NCBI RefSeq assembly: GCF_014529535.1
Contig: NC_050738.1
Location: 13,780,062 to 13,844,061 of the forward strand
DNA: 64,000 bases
Reading direction: 5' to 3'
Source of the DNA: Bradysia coprophila
Taxonomy: Eukaryota; Arthropoda; Insecta; Diptera; Sciaridae
This document shows, piece after piece, positions 30,901 through 40,582 of the stretch. Below the pieces are notes generated by a model. That model was not told the DNA's origin. It saw only the letters and a list, made by a program, of their open reading frames with translations, and ran no database searches. Within the stretch, counting starts at the first letter, position 1. Every line of letters starts with the position of its first letter. Made by a program: the position numbers and the translations under genes.

Positions 30901-33900
30901 TGCAATGTGTGAATGGTGTTCAGAATTATAGACGTGCAATATATCTTTTGATTTTATGGTCTTTTGATCTATGACATCTAGAATTGTGCTTTATTAGTCA
31001 CACAACGGTGTGTTTTGTTACTTATTTTTTTGGTATTTCTTACTGCCGTGATTGGTACTACAATTTCTTTTTTACATCCTTTACCAGTTGTAAAATAGAA
31101 CATAAATCTAGTATTGACGCAGTTAAGCAAATCACGGAAAACGTTTGGAACAGAAGCTCTTAGAAATTCCTATTCAATTACTTCTTTTGTTTAAAATATT
31201 TTCTGGAGTTAAGAGTCAATTTGCCAAAACTTCGAACAAGTTGTATGAAACAGGAAAACAAGCCATCGGCGATTTTTGGAGGGTATACAGTAATTGAATC
31301 AGGGGACCTGAGTCATTTGCAACAAAAAAAATCCTCGAAGTAATTATGTTTTCACGCCAGAAATCATGAAAAAATAGTCTGCACTAGGGTGACCAAAATA
31401 GTTTTTGTTGCATATCACCAACAATAAGTGATGTATTTATCTGAAATTATGGTGATTGGCAGAAGTGTTGATGACGACGCATGTGTTGGTCTTTAAAAGA
31501 TTTCGAAATTTTTCGTGTATGTGGTGCAGTAGCTATTTTAGTGGAAAAAAATTCCAACTTTCAGAGAGTGTTTAAAAAAAACTATCATTGACTTGAAAGA
31601 TATGGGTGTCGTTGGATAGGTAGTGACCTCTACTATCCATGAGACCATAAACCTACCGCGCCACGACTTTCGTTGAGCTTCAATTTTGATTGAAGTGTAC
31701 TAACACAAAAATTCTCAAGAATTCCAATATCTTAGCGTCTAGTTTAATTTTTCTGACGAATTAGACATTTTTAAGGCAGGGTTGGAGTTACTGAGTTGGA
31801 GTTATTAGGGCCTACAAAATTTGAAAAAAGTCAACTAATTCAATTTTGTCGTATAAAAATTCATCTGTACTTCGGGTGTCCAGTATGGCCAATGCGGCAC
31901 TGCATCAAGTGTTTACGAGCATATTATGATCATATTTTGTATGTTAACCACTTACCCGAGGGATTTGGAAATATGTTAAATTTTTCGTATTCGTGAATTT
32001 GTGAAAAACTATTTTGGTCACCCTAGTGCAGACCATTTTTTCATGATTTCTGGCGTGAAAACATAATTACTTCGAGGATTTTTTTTGTTGCAAATGACTC
32101 AGGAGGGTCCCCTGATCCAATTACTGTATACCCTCCAAAAATCGCTGATGGCTTGTTTTTAAGTTGTTCGAAGTTTTGGCAAATTGACTCTTAAACTCAA
32201 ATTCCTTTACTTCATTTGTCTTTAACATGCATTTCACCATGGAAACCAGATTCACCGTAGGCCTACGCTTATTTTTATCGTTGCTGTCGACAACAGATTA
32301 ACCGTTTCTGAAATTATCAGATGGGGACTGTGACTGATTCATATCAGAATAATAGTCTTCCTTTATTTAACCATTTACACAAATAATTTTGAAAAGTCTT
32401 GCTTTTACGATTTCCTAAAGAAATGATGAAAATATTCAGCTTAGTGTAGCATAGACCAAGAAGAGTTTTACTCATCTTTATTTCGATCAATGTCTGTTAC
32501 TCCGTCTTTGCTGGTTGTAAAAATTACACCGAATCTCTTACTTCTTTTGATAAAAATATTTTCGATAGATTAAATCAAGGTCTGCTACTTCATTTGTCTA
32601 ATCAATCAACCATTTCGCTGTACTAAATAATAAATATTTTCTAGTTCTCTCGAAAATATTCTACGTTCTACGGATCAAATTAAAAATCATGCGAAAACAA
32701 CGCACTTTAAGCATGAGTGGTACTCTAAATAGAGTATTGAGACTGAACAGTGTATCATCAAATTTAAGCACTGTAATAGTATGTTGTGTTACAAGTATTG
32801 TAATGTTGATTTTTTCAGCACTAGACCCAAGTTTTCCTTACGAGCGGAGCGAGTAAGGAAAATTGGGTCGTGTGCTGAAAAAATCTCATTACAATACGTG
32901 TAACACATCATGCTTTGTGCCAACCGAGAATTGAAATAGACAAATGCACAAAAATTCAGAATTTTCATTGTAAACAATCACTCTTCGAATTTGATCGATC
33001 ACGTTGCTTTGCATTTTTTAAAACGAATGCTGTAATAACTCATACGAATTTCATTTCAACACTGGTTTGCGTGTTGTAATAAGCCATGAAAACGGGTGTT
33101 GTAATTTTGGACATTTCAATCTAGTTATCGATATTGAAATCCGTCGTATTTCAATTCTCGGTGGCACAAAAAAATTTGGAAGAGTACTCTATTTGGTACT
33201 CTATTTGGTACTCTATTTGGCAGCTGTCACTCGAACCAATTTTACTTGAAGTGCGTTGGCTAAACCTAATTTTCGCTAAATTTCGATTTAATTTAGTTTA
33301 ATGAGGGGCTTTAAATAACAGTCTCGTCTCCTGACATTTAACTTGATGAAAGGAAATTTTCACGTTTTTGAAATGTGGCTAGGTGACAAGAAAGAAACTT
33401 GCTCCTGTCAAAAATCTACGATAGTATGTTGTGTTACAAGTATTGTAATGTTGATTTTTTCAGCACTAGACCCAAGTTTTCCTTACGAGCGGAGCGAGTA
33501 AGGAAAATTGGGTCGTGTGCTGAAAAAATCTCATTACAATACGTGTAACACATCATGCTTTGTGCCAACCGAGAATTGAAATAGACAAATGCACAAAAAT
33601 TCAGAATTTTCATTGTAAACAATCACTCTTCGAATTTGATCGATCACGTTGCTTTGCATTTTTTTAAAACGAATGCTGTAATAACTCATACGAATTTCAT
33701 TTCAACACTGCTTTGAGTGTTGTAATATCACATCAAACGGGTGCTGAAATAAGTCACTTTACAATACTGAAATGAGTGCTGAAAAGAGTCGTATTTCAAT
33801 TCTCGGTGGCACAAAGAACTTTGTGCCACCGAGAATTGAAATACGACGGATTTCAATATCGATAACTAGATTGAAATGTCCAAAATTACAACACCCGTTT

Positions 33901-35427
33901 TCATGGCTTATTACAACACTCAAACCAGTGTTGAAATGAAATTCGTATGAGTTATTACAGCATTCGTTTTAAAAAAATGCAAAGCAACGTGATCGATCAA
34001 ATTCGAAGAGTGATTGTTTACAATGAAAATTCTGAATTTTTGTGCATTTGTCTATTTCAATTCTCGGTTGGCACAAAGCATGATGTGTTACACGTATTGT
34101 AATGAGATTTTTTCAGCACACGACCCAATTTTCCTTACTCGCTCCGCTCGTAAGGAAAACTTGGGTCTAGTGCTGAAAAAATCAACATTACAATACTTGT
34201 AACACAACATACTATTACGAAATCGCATTGACCAATTGGCTGTGAGCTTTTATTTGGTTTTTGTTAAAACAAATTTTATAATTTTTAAATATCAGAGATG
34301 TTGGCAAATCAATATATGCGATTTGGTCATTTACATTGAATAAACTTTAACAAATTTCTTCCTCAGGTCTACGTAAAACGTGAAATTTTATTTGTGATAA
34401 AATAATGCCAAAAGTCACTTAAATGTGTTGTGAAAAAATGTACATGAAACAGTCTATTTAACATGGTCGATTCCATGTTCAATTTAATGATTTAATGTAG
34501 CAAACAAAAAATTCTCATTGAATACGGTCGTCGCCGCCATAATAATTTGTTCTGGAAAAATAGGAAAAATAGATTTTTATTTTTGTTGCAAACAGTAATG
34601 TCCAACTGTTTTGAATTTCAATTTTTTTAACAATGATATTATCAGAGGTCAATTTGTTCAGCTTTCAAGCAAAATGAAATTACACAAAAAACAATATCAG
34701 AAACTAAAAAAATGAAACGAAAACAAATGAAAGTAAAAAAGTAATTTTCTTCATTTTCCAGAACATGCTACAATGCAAATCCTCGGCCCGATGCGCTTAT
34801 GAAAGAACAGCTTGTTGAAATGACTGGTCTGTCGCCTCGAGTAATACGAGTTTGGTTTCAAAATAAACGGTGCAAAGACAAAAAGAAAACAATTCAAATG
34901 AAACTGCAAATGCAACAAGAAAAGGTAATTCCTCATTACCTTCACACCAAATGCTCTCGATGATGTTATTAACGTAACATAGTATGCATTACAGGATGGC
35001 CGAAAACTTGGCTATGGTGGAATGCAAGGAATTCCAATGGTGGCTAGTTCACCCGTCCGTCACGATTCTCCATTGAATATGCACGGATTAGAAGTAACGG
35101 CCTATCAACCCCCGTGGAAAGCATTGTCGGAATTCGCATTGCATGCCGATTTTGAAGTAAAATTCGATCCGAATTCGCACAATCCAGCCTTTCAGCAATT
35201 GGTCAATCAGGTAGCATTTTCATTGTAACAACAAAATTGAAATTTATTTACTAAATTCGTCGTTGTTTGTATTAAAGATGCATGGCTATGATTTGCCACC
35301 GGGTCCACAAGGTCCGCAGCAAAATCTTGGTGGCCCAATACCTGATTTGCTGAGCCATCATCCGGATAGCACCGATTCGTATGTTACATATCAAGATAGT
35401 GATGATAGTATGCAGGCCAGTCCATAG
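913..35427 (+). CDS. tup: LIM-homeodomain transcription factor Islet/Tailup, proximal-cassette isoform
   Basis: Islet-class nuclear transcription factor; in other animals it specifies motor neurons, heart and other tissues. Coding exons: 913-1048, 22493-22682, 23492-23622, 24424-24594, 30087-30210, 34762-34924, 34995-35210 and 35278-35427. All junctions have AG/GT borders and phases fit exactly, giving 426 aa plus stop. LIM1 spans about residues 53-107 (CxxC ... HxxC zinc pattern) and LIM2 about 115-169. An Asn-rich linker lies near 185-200. The homeodomain is about 235-294, starting [16 protein letters not shown] and carrying the recognition helix WFQNKRCK. The C-terminus contains [10 protein letters not shown] and [16 protein letters not shown], matching the Islet segment that binds LIM domains of Lhx3-type partners. 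The ATG at 913 is supported by phase continuity with exon 2; another in-frame ATG lies two codons on. No AATAAA follows the TAG for about 550 bp. A second copy of exons 6-8 lies downstream at 38082-38951. Confidence 0.95.
11232..13098. mobile_element. Non-autonomous DNA transposon with 8-bp target duplication and ATTAAATGG arrays
   Basis: The element runs 11240-13090 and is flanked by the perfect 8-bp duplication GTTCCGTT (11232-11239 and 13091-13098). Its ends are inverted: CGAGGGGTAACTCACTTC at the left and the complement of CGAGGGGTGACGCACTTC at the right, 16 of 18 matching. Subterminal arrays of a 9-bp unit (ATTAAATGG) occupy about 11260-11370 and 13028-13072. A second element is nested at 11524-12847; without it and one 8-bp duplicate the host would be 519 bp. 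No transposase frame is present. An 8-bp duplication is typical of hAT, P or Merlin superfamilies; I cannot choose from the ends alone. Confidence 0.85.
11524..12847. mobile_element. Nested second element of the same end type inside the 11240-13090 element
   Basis: The ends CGAGGGGATACTCAC (left) and the complement of CGAGGGGGTACGCACTC (right) resemble those of the host element. It is flanked by its own 8-bp duplication ATTAAATG (11516-11523 and 12848-12855), which lies within the host's ATTAAATGG array. The 1324-bp interior holds no gene and is made of degenerate, partly inverted AAAATCTTTCATAAGATTT-like segments. GATTCTCATGAT-type motifs recur near 11741, 12625 and 12791, as if built from rearranged copies of its own ends. 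Confidence 0.8.
14287..14385 (+). repeat. Dispersed two-box repeat, example copy in islet intron 1
   Basis: Box A (AAATCTTTTACTTCATTTG) at 14287-14306 is followed about 65 bp later by box B (here TTGTTGTCGACTACA) at about 14369. The same pair recurs throughout the window; see the copy at 52675-52775 for the list. No gene is associated with it. Confidence 0.55.
16187..16599. repeat. Fold-back (palindromic) element
   Basis: The two halves are near-perfect reverse complements centred near 16390. The left arm begins TTACATGCTAGATGCGTCGA and the right arm ends with its diverged complement at about 16599. Inner segments with AAACGATGAAAAG, CACGAAAACGAGACTTTTCAT and a GAGGCGAAGCCGAGG core are mirrored. 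Both 83-residue frames here (16191-16442 plus, 16344-16595 minus) are the same repeat read from each arm, not genes. About 180 bp to the right (16600-16780) is related but decayed. A diverged relative lies at 38262-38455. Confidence 0.8.
18615..18645 (+). repeat. 31-bp direct repeat shared with 20731-20761
   Basis: The identical 31-bp stretch, made of TAACA units followed by CTAAGGAGTGTAACTCAT, occurs at 18615-18645 and again at 20731-20761, 2.1 kb apart in islet intron 1. Flanking bases differ. This suggests two insertions of the same short element, or fragments of one. No function can be assigned. Confidence 0.6.
22683..24423 (+). other. Islet introns 2 and 3 (flanking exon 23492-23622)
   Basis: These two introns of about 0.8 kb show no coding sequence. 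Intron 2 contains a weak inverted pair (GCTGATGGAAAAA near 22748 and its complement near 22850). Intron 3 has one degenerate two-box-like stretch (TACTTCATTTGTTGTCGATGA) near 24036. Nothing else is recognisable. Confidence 0.6.
25229..25425. repeat. Hairpin MITE-like repeat
   Basis: Arms of about 80 bp (25229-25311 and 25343-25425) are near-perfect reverse complements, for example GGCATTCCTCGACGATTTAA-type sequence on the left against AGGCATTCATCGACGATTTA on the right. They are separated by a spacer of about 30 bp. It would extrude a strong stem-loop. No gene or clear target duplication is visible. Confidence 0.75.
25731..27977 (+). repeat. Identical 1.12-kb tandem duplication
   Basis: Copy 1 (25731-26852) and copy 2 (26856-27977) are separated only by CCG and appear identical wherever compared, including the same 90-codon minus-strand frame at 26304-26576 and 27429-27701. 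The offset is exactly 1125 bp. The unit begins TAGGCACAAGTTAGCAACAA and ends AACAGCTAA. It has no recognisable gene; the frame has no known domain. Complete identity in AT-rich intron DNA means a very recent duplication or an assembly duplication. Confidence 0.9.
31209..32194. mobile_element. Non-autonomous element with long inverted ends and TTAA duplication
   Basis: The element 31213-32190 (978 bp) is flanked by TTAA on both sides (31209-31212, 32191-32194). Its ends are inverted repeats of about 195 bp, starting GAGTCAATTTGCCAAAACTT. Both arms include GGAGGGTATACAGTAATTG and CACTAGGGTGACCAAAATAG segments. A TTAA target duplication is the hallmark of piggyBac-like and Kolobok-like transposons; the terminal bases do not decide which. 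No transposase frame remains in the unique centre (about 31410-31995). Confidence 0.75.
32777..33180 (+). repeat. Single-arm copy of the TAGTATGTTG fold-back family, inserted in another repeat
   Basis: It begins TAGTATGTTGTGTTACAAGT and matches the arms of the palindrome at 33422-34214, including the core GAGCGGAGCGAG. The flanking sequence (32700-32776 and about 33184-33240) resembles a different repeat that is uninterrupted at about 59617-59750 (TACTCTATTTG...CAGCTGTC), so this copy seems to have inserted into it. A three-fold minisatellite of a 12-bp unit (TACTCTATTTGG) lies at about 33184-33220. Confidence 0.65.
33422..34214. repeat. Long palindromic fold-back element (793 bp)
   Basis: It starts TAGTATGTTGTGTTACAAGT at 33422 and ends with the complement at 34214. 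The centre of symmetry is near 33818 (GGTGGCACAAAG...CTTTGTGCCACC). Outer arms are near-identical over about 250 bp, so the same 62-codon frame appears at 33434-33622 (minus) and 34014-34202 (plus), and again in the single copy at 32789. The inner parts differ: the right arm is closer to the copy at 32777 than to the left arm, which suggests assembly from two family members in opposite orientation. Confidence 0.85.
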
Positions 35428-38081
35428 AATCGATTGAATATTTAGTTATTTATAGTCAAACCAATGTGTTTTATTAGTAAAAGTTTATGACGAAGAAAAT
35501 TTTGTTTCGATTTATTTTATTATTTAACTCTTTTGCGTTTCGCATCCAAGAAGTTTTATTTACCCTTAACAGTCGGTGCAATAATTTTTTTTTTTATTAT
35601 TTCAACTTTGAGACATTGTCGCAAAATCAGTAGAAAAGTCTTTAACATTTTTATTAATTTGACCCTAACCCATTCGTATAGTAAGTGAACGAAACTAACA
35701 GATGAGCTTTTTCATAGGTATTACTAAAAATTTACTTTTTTATCATTTCACGTGGAGTAACGTGTGATTGATTTCCCTTTTTCATGCGACATTATCTGCC
35801 AGAGAAAGATTCGAAAAGACGGAGACTCAGAACCGACATCAAATTTAAAAATGCAACAGAAATGCTGTGAGTTTATGGGGTTCTAGTTTGTTATGTCATG
35901 ACCTACATATAGGTAATTCCACGTAATTTGTGACATGTAACGTAGCTCACGAGAGATTCGAGTATTTTTGAACGCAATAAATAAGCTATTACGCGATCTT
36001 TTATAGTTTGTGAAAACTAATGAACTGCAGCGACAACAGAAATAGGTGAAGCAGCTGTTACGCGGTATGAATATAGTCTGCAGGAACTAATGAAGTAACA
36101 GACTTTACATCTGTCAGTTTCTAACGAATAAATAACCATTTTTATCAATCAAATCAGTTCGATAATTACAGGGAAGAGAAAAAATTCACGTTTGAATATA
36201 GATTGTAGTTTGTTTCTCAACTCCAGTTGGTTTTGTTACCTTAGTACATCCTTCGAATACTTCCAACATTTTTCCGCTATTCTTCAGGGAGTATGACGGT
36301 GAAGGTGGTATATGCTTACCGGAAGTTCGTTATAGACTAGACCGCTTGTTGAATTCATTTAAAGAGTGAGATCCATGTCAAAAATAAAATTTTGTTTGAA
36401 GTATTCTACAAAATAGGAAAACATTTGCTATTTCCGCAATAAAATTCCAACGGTGTACAGTGGTAACATATGAAAAAGATCTTCCTAAATAAAATGTCCT
36501 GAAAAATAGTATTGGAAAATATCCTGGATCCGCATTATTTGATGCGATAGAATTTTCCTCATTTTCATTTTATTCGACATAGCATATCCTAAATATCCCA
36601 TGTCAATACTTTCCCATATTCGTCTTTTCGAATCAAAACGTTTTCCGTATGGCACTGCCATACTATGGCAGTTATATAGTCACGTCCGAAAAAGGAAATG
36701 CGAACACTTTTTAGTGTAGAGTATAAAATGCATAAAATGAACCACCAAAAATTGTAAAGAAAATTAAATCGCAAAAAAGTAATTTATAAATTAAACCATT
36801 TAGGAATGTATAGATATGATAATTTAAATCAGAAAGTTTTACAGAAACAAAAGTAAAAATTATTAAAAATATAAAAATTAAGTGAAACAACAAACAATTT
36901 GTTGATGAGAAGTAAAATCTGATTATTATTAAAATAAAATCATTAAAAAAACACCCACAAAATGTACAAATGTATTATAATCATTAAATAAATCTGAAAA
37001 ACAGTGAAGCAAATTCAAAATGTATTGAACATGAAATATGAAAACATTTTTAAAAATTTTGACTTTTTTAATCATTCAATTCACTTACAGTTGTGTCCCA
37101 TCGAAGAAGACCCATTTCCTTATTCAAAACAATGTTTTACCAACCGTCCACACACATTTTCAGTCACCAGCAAATCAGCAAAACCGTGCCGTTGTAAGGT
37201 TTTCTTTGTAAAGTCCTTTGTAATTTGTTGGAATCTCCATAACATACACTCCACTCGAAGGAATCGAGTCGACTGTCTGTCACAAATAAAGTGAATTCCA
37301 CCGTGTTCATGGAAATGTCCTATGTACAAATTACGGCTTCCTTGTCCCTGTCTGTCCTTCCATTAATAGATTTTTTAGTTAAAGTGAAATAGCGAAAACA
37401 GAGTAAAGGATCACAAGTATTATTATGAGATGAGATGGCAATTAATGTGAAAACTATTATATTTAGCAAAGGCTAGGCACTATTTGCCAACTATTCTACG
37501 TGCTTTGATTATGGTTATCTTATAGAACAAGAGTATTGCAACAAAACCATTAAATCTATTACTTCATTTGGGCAAATAATCAGCTAATTTGATAAAAAAA
37601 ATCCTTTACTTCAATATTTTTGCTATACAATTCACCATATAAGAGAACAATAGCATGTGCTCATCGCTTACTCTCGTCGTCGTTGTCGATAGCAAATGAA
37701 TAACAAGCAAACTATCGCTTATCGGGTTCCACATGGCTTCCCAGTGTTCAATCAAATGTATAAATTTGCTTCAGTGTTATACTAGTTGCTTACTACGAAG
37801 TTACATTGTGACTGTACGAGTTGACTAGCTGGTAAAGCAGCTGGAGCAAACTTAGACACAAATTTGGTTGGCATGGTTGACATCAACTGTACAAAAAAAG
37901 CTAACGTATCGGTCATTATCAAGTGAAGGCCGGACTTTAAATATCTACAGAATAAATATAATTTTACAAAGATTATATTTCTTACCACCTTTCACACACT
38001 TTAAAGAAATTTATTAAATACTTTCAAAATAAATCAATTATATCTTACACTTAACATTAATCCTGAAAAAATCTTTTGCAG
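35428..38081 (+). other. Region between proximal islet stop and distal cassette: 3' UTR then repeats
   Basis: The first part should be the 3' UTR of the proximal isoform. No AATAAA occurs until about 35977, so cleavage would use a variant signal or that site. Two-box repeats lie near 36028-36115 (minus) and 37555-37700 (plus). No LIM or homeodomain N-terminal exon and no convincing start exon for an independent gene is seen. Frames at 37004-37294 and 37120-37329 are opposite-strand shadows without domains. Confidence 0.65.
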
Positions 38082-38951
38082 AAATTTTTACAATGCGAAT
38101 CCTCGACCTGATGCCCTTATGAAAGAACAAATTGTCGAAATGTCCGGTCTCTCGCCACGAGTTATACGAGTTTGGTTTCAAAATAAGCGGTGCAAGGACA
38201 AAAAGAATCAAATAAAACAAGAACTGCAACAAGAGAAGGTAAATTTACACCGATAATAACAATAGTCATTTACATAACTAGGGATAAAAATGTCCAGTTT
38301 TCGTGTGAAATTTTTTCATCCGAGGCGATAAACCCACGAGAGTTTTCATTTTTATCCCGAGTTTATGTTAACTATTTCACATGCTGAGTGCGTCTAAAGA
38401 AGTGCTTGACCTATGAAACATAATGTTTTCGACGCAAGTAGCATGTAAAATTAAACATTACAAATATAAAAAACAAAAACCGAAAACCAATACAATTTCT
38501 AACAGAATAGACTAAAGTTAGGATATGACCAGATGCAAGGTGTACCGATGATCGCCAATTCGCCAGTCCGTCAGGGATCACCATTGAATATGCATCCGCA
38601 CGACGTCATTCCGTACCAGCCGCCATGGAAGGCACTGTCTGAATTTGCTCTTCATGCCAATTTAGACAATGATGTCATCACTCAACACAATCCTGCATTC
38701 CAACGATTGATGCATCAAGTAATTGAAACTAATAGTTAACTAAACTTACATTCAACTAAAATTGTATTTCATGTTTTCTATAGATGCATGGTTATGATGT
38801 CACCGCACCTCGGCCAGGTAATGCAGACTCAATGTCTACGTTTCACGGTGGTCACCTTCACAATAGTATCATATCGGCGCAACATAACTTGGATAGTTCA
38901 GATGCGTATATTCCATTTATGGAAAGCGATGACAGCACTAGCGCAGATTGA
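38082..38951 (+). CDS. tup: Alternative 3' cassette of islet/tailup (duplicated homeobox and C-terminal exons)
   Basis: Three exons, 38082-38238, 38506-38718 and 38784-38951, repeat the architecture of islet exons 6-8: same phases, AG/GT borders and small introns (267 and 65 bp). Spliced onto exon 5 (ending 30210) they stay in frame and give a predicted 429-aa isoform. The first encodes the end of helix 1 and helices 2-3 of the homeodomain; the 41 residues up to CKDKK differ from the proximal copy at four sites (TC to NF, L to I, T to S) and WFQNKRCK is unchanged. The second keeps [10 protein letters not shown] and [16 protein letters not shown], the Lhx-binding-like segment. The last exon has a divergent tail ending ESDDSTSAD. 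No LIM or homeodomain N-terminal exon lies between 35428 and 38081, so it should depend on the upstream exons. Intact frames and mostly conservative changes argue against a pseudogene. Whether it is transcribed is inferred, not seen. Confidence 0.85.
38262..38455. repeat. Diverged relative of the 16187-16599 fold-back element
   Basis: It lies inside the 267-bp intron between the first two distal-cassette exons. It shares ACATAACTAGGGATAAAAATG, TTTTCGTGTGAAATTTT, CATCCGAGGCGATAAAC and the end TAGCATGTAAAATT with the 16 kb element, but the palindrome is shortened and decayed. Its insertion must postdate the exon duplication or have occurred in this copy only, because the proximal intron (34925-34994) lacks it. 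Confidence 0.65.
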
Positions 38952-39138
38952 AATTGTAATGAATAAAAAGCGATCGACATTATATATACAAAAATTTAAC
39001 GAAACATTGAGTGTGAATGATTTGTAAAAATTAGTAATTTAGAACACTTGCAAGAGTTTAACATTTAAGTTACAATGGATTTTGAACATTTGTATAACAA
39101 CAAAAGTAAATCAAACGCCATTCAGTTTTATAATCGTG

Positions 39139-39144
39139 AATAAA
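39139..39144 (+). promoter_or_regulatory. Likely polyadenylation signal of the distal islet cassette
   Basis: AATAAA lies 188 bp after the distal stop codon and is followed within about 15-40 bp by a T/GT-rich stretch (TATGTTTAGTGG...TGTTTTTGTTGG), the usual arrangement for cleavage and polyadenylation. A nearer AATAAA at 38962-38967 has no such downstream element. The proximal cassette has no comparable signal close to its stop. Confidence 0.55.
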
Positions 39145-39228
39145 GATAAAGTTTATGTTTAGTGGAGTATGTTTTTGTTGGGTCATCACTATATTCAACA
39201 ATTTAAACGTTGCAGGATGTATAAAGTG

Positions 39229-40574
39229 CATGGGTTCGAAATCTTACGGAGCGCATCCTAGCAATGCTACGAGAACACTTTAGAATTTAGGAGAACACTT
39301 CAAGAAGAGACTATTTCAGACAGTCATTTTGGGAAAAAATTTGTTTGTTTTGCATCTGCAGAACTTGATGATTGTGAATTCCGCAGAGAACACTTATCAA
39401 TATAAAATGTAATTGATTTCCATTTTCATCACTACTAGTTTTATATCAGACTTTGTGTTCTCTTAAAATGCAAAGGATAACTGTGAAGCGAATAGTCATT
39501 CATCAAAATCTCCCTACGAGTTTTAGTGAGAAAACTAATGCTACTAATTTTATTGAGTTTAGAGAAAAGCACGAAAAAATTCGTTGTAGCGCCTCAACCG
39601 AGGGGTCCCGCACTCTTCAAGATTTATCAGATTTATTGAAATTTATTGATTTATTGATATTTATAGGGATTTATTTTGGCATTTACTCGGATATGAAAGA
39701 TTTTTTGATTCCATAGGGAACAGTGTCCGCCTTTTTAGGCTTCGGCTTAAAAAATCACAAAAATTTGCTACTACGAAAACTAGTCGGTGACCGCTCGGCC
39801 TCAACAAGAGTCTCCAGTTAATAAAAAAAAAATTCACTCGCTCCGCTCGCGTTTTGACATAATTAACTTGGTTTGACGAAAAGTTTTCCAACTATTATTA
39901 TTACAGCTATCAAAAATTACTTAATATCACATTATTTGTTTTATGTAGGATCTGATATTTCTAGTCCCACAGACTCTGACAGCTGTTATATTGAATGAAA
40001 TATTTGAATTTTTTCCCAGTCGAAATTTTTGTCGCACACATGTAACGACCAGTTTACTGGAATACAAACCAAAAAACCATTCAATATCAAGACTGTCAAA
40101 TCTGTGGATCTAGAAATTATGTAGAATCTATTGAAAACGAAAATGTGATATAAAGTAAATTTTTTTAAGTGTAGTAAAACTGAATCGTAAAAAAAAAATC
40201 CAGCTCGCTTCGCTCGCTTTCTACCACATTCATTTCTTTATTTCATATGACTATATCAGTTACCATTGAAAATGAAAATATTTAATCAACTGACGGGATT
40301 GAATCAGTTATTTTTATCACTGTCACAGAATTGTTGCTTGTGACGCCAGATGTAGCTGTTACAAATTTGAATTAGGTGGAACAAATAAAAGCATATCAAA
40401 ATTTCTTCAATTTCATTTATTTTTAAACATAGTTACTTAAACTAAGTACACCGCGTAGCTCCAGTATGTGTTACAATTCTAAGGAGCTACAAGAAAGTTT
40501 TGTTGTATTCTAATTTTGTATTGGAGAACACTAGGAAATTGCTAGGAGAACACTTGTAAGATTTCGGACCCATG
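39229..40574. mobile_element. Non-autonomous element with 8-bp target duplication
   Basis: The ends are inverted: CATGGGTTCGAAATCTTACG at the left and the complement of CATGGGTCCGAAATCTTACA at the right. It is flanked by ATAAAGTG (39221-39228) and ACAAAGTG (40575-40582), an 8-bp duplication with one mismatch. GAGAACACTT motifs recur inside both ends (about 39280, 39385, 40545). The interior holds CGCTCCGCTCGCG and CGCTTCGCTCGC motifs and no transposase. It sits directly after the distal islet polyadenylation signal. Confidence 0.7.
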
Positions 40575-40582
40575 ACAAAGTG

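Larger units (their letters stand above)
30211..34761 (+). other. Islet intron 5 (4.6 kb), repeat-rich
   Basis: This intron lies between the exon encoding the homeodomain start (ends 30210) and the proximal homeobox exon (34762). If the distal cassette is used, the intron instead extends to 38081 (7.9 kb). It contains the TTAA-flanked element (31209-32194), two-box repeats near 32199 and 32583, and fold-back copies at 32777 and 33422-34214. No coding sequence is recognised. Confidence 0.75.

Noticed and set aside
32789-34202. Three identical 62-codon frames as a small gene family
   Set aside because: They come from the three arms of the TAGTATGTTG fold-back family and follow its symmetry. 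Nothing protein-like is conserved beyond DNA identity.
38082-38951. Distal islet cassette as a pseudogene fragment
   Set aside because: All three exons are open, keep splice borders and phases, and changes in the homeodomain are few and mild. A dead fragment would be expected to show stops or frameshifts in this fast-decaying, repeat-rich DNA.
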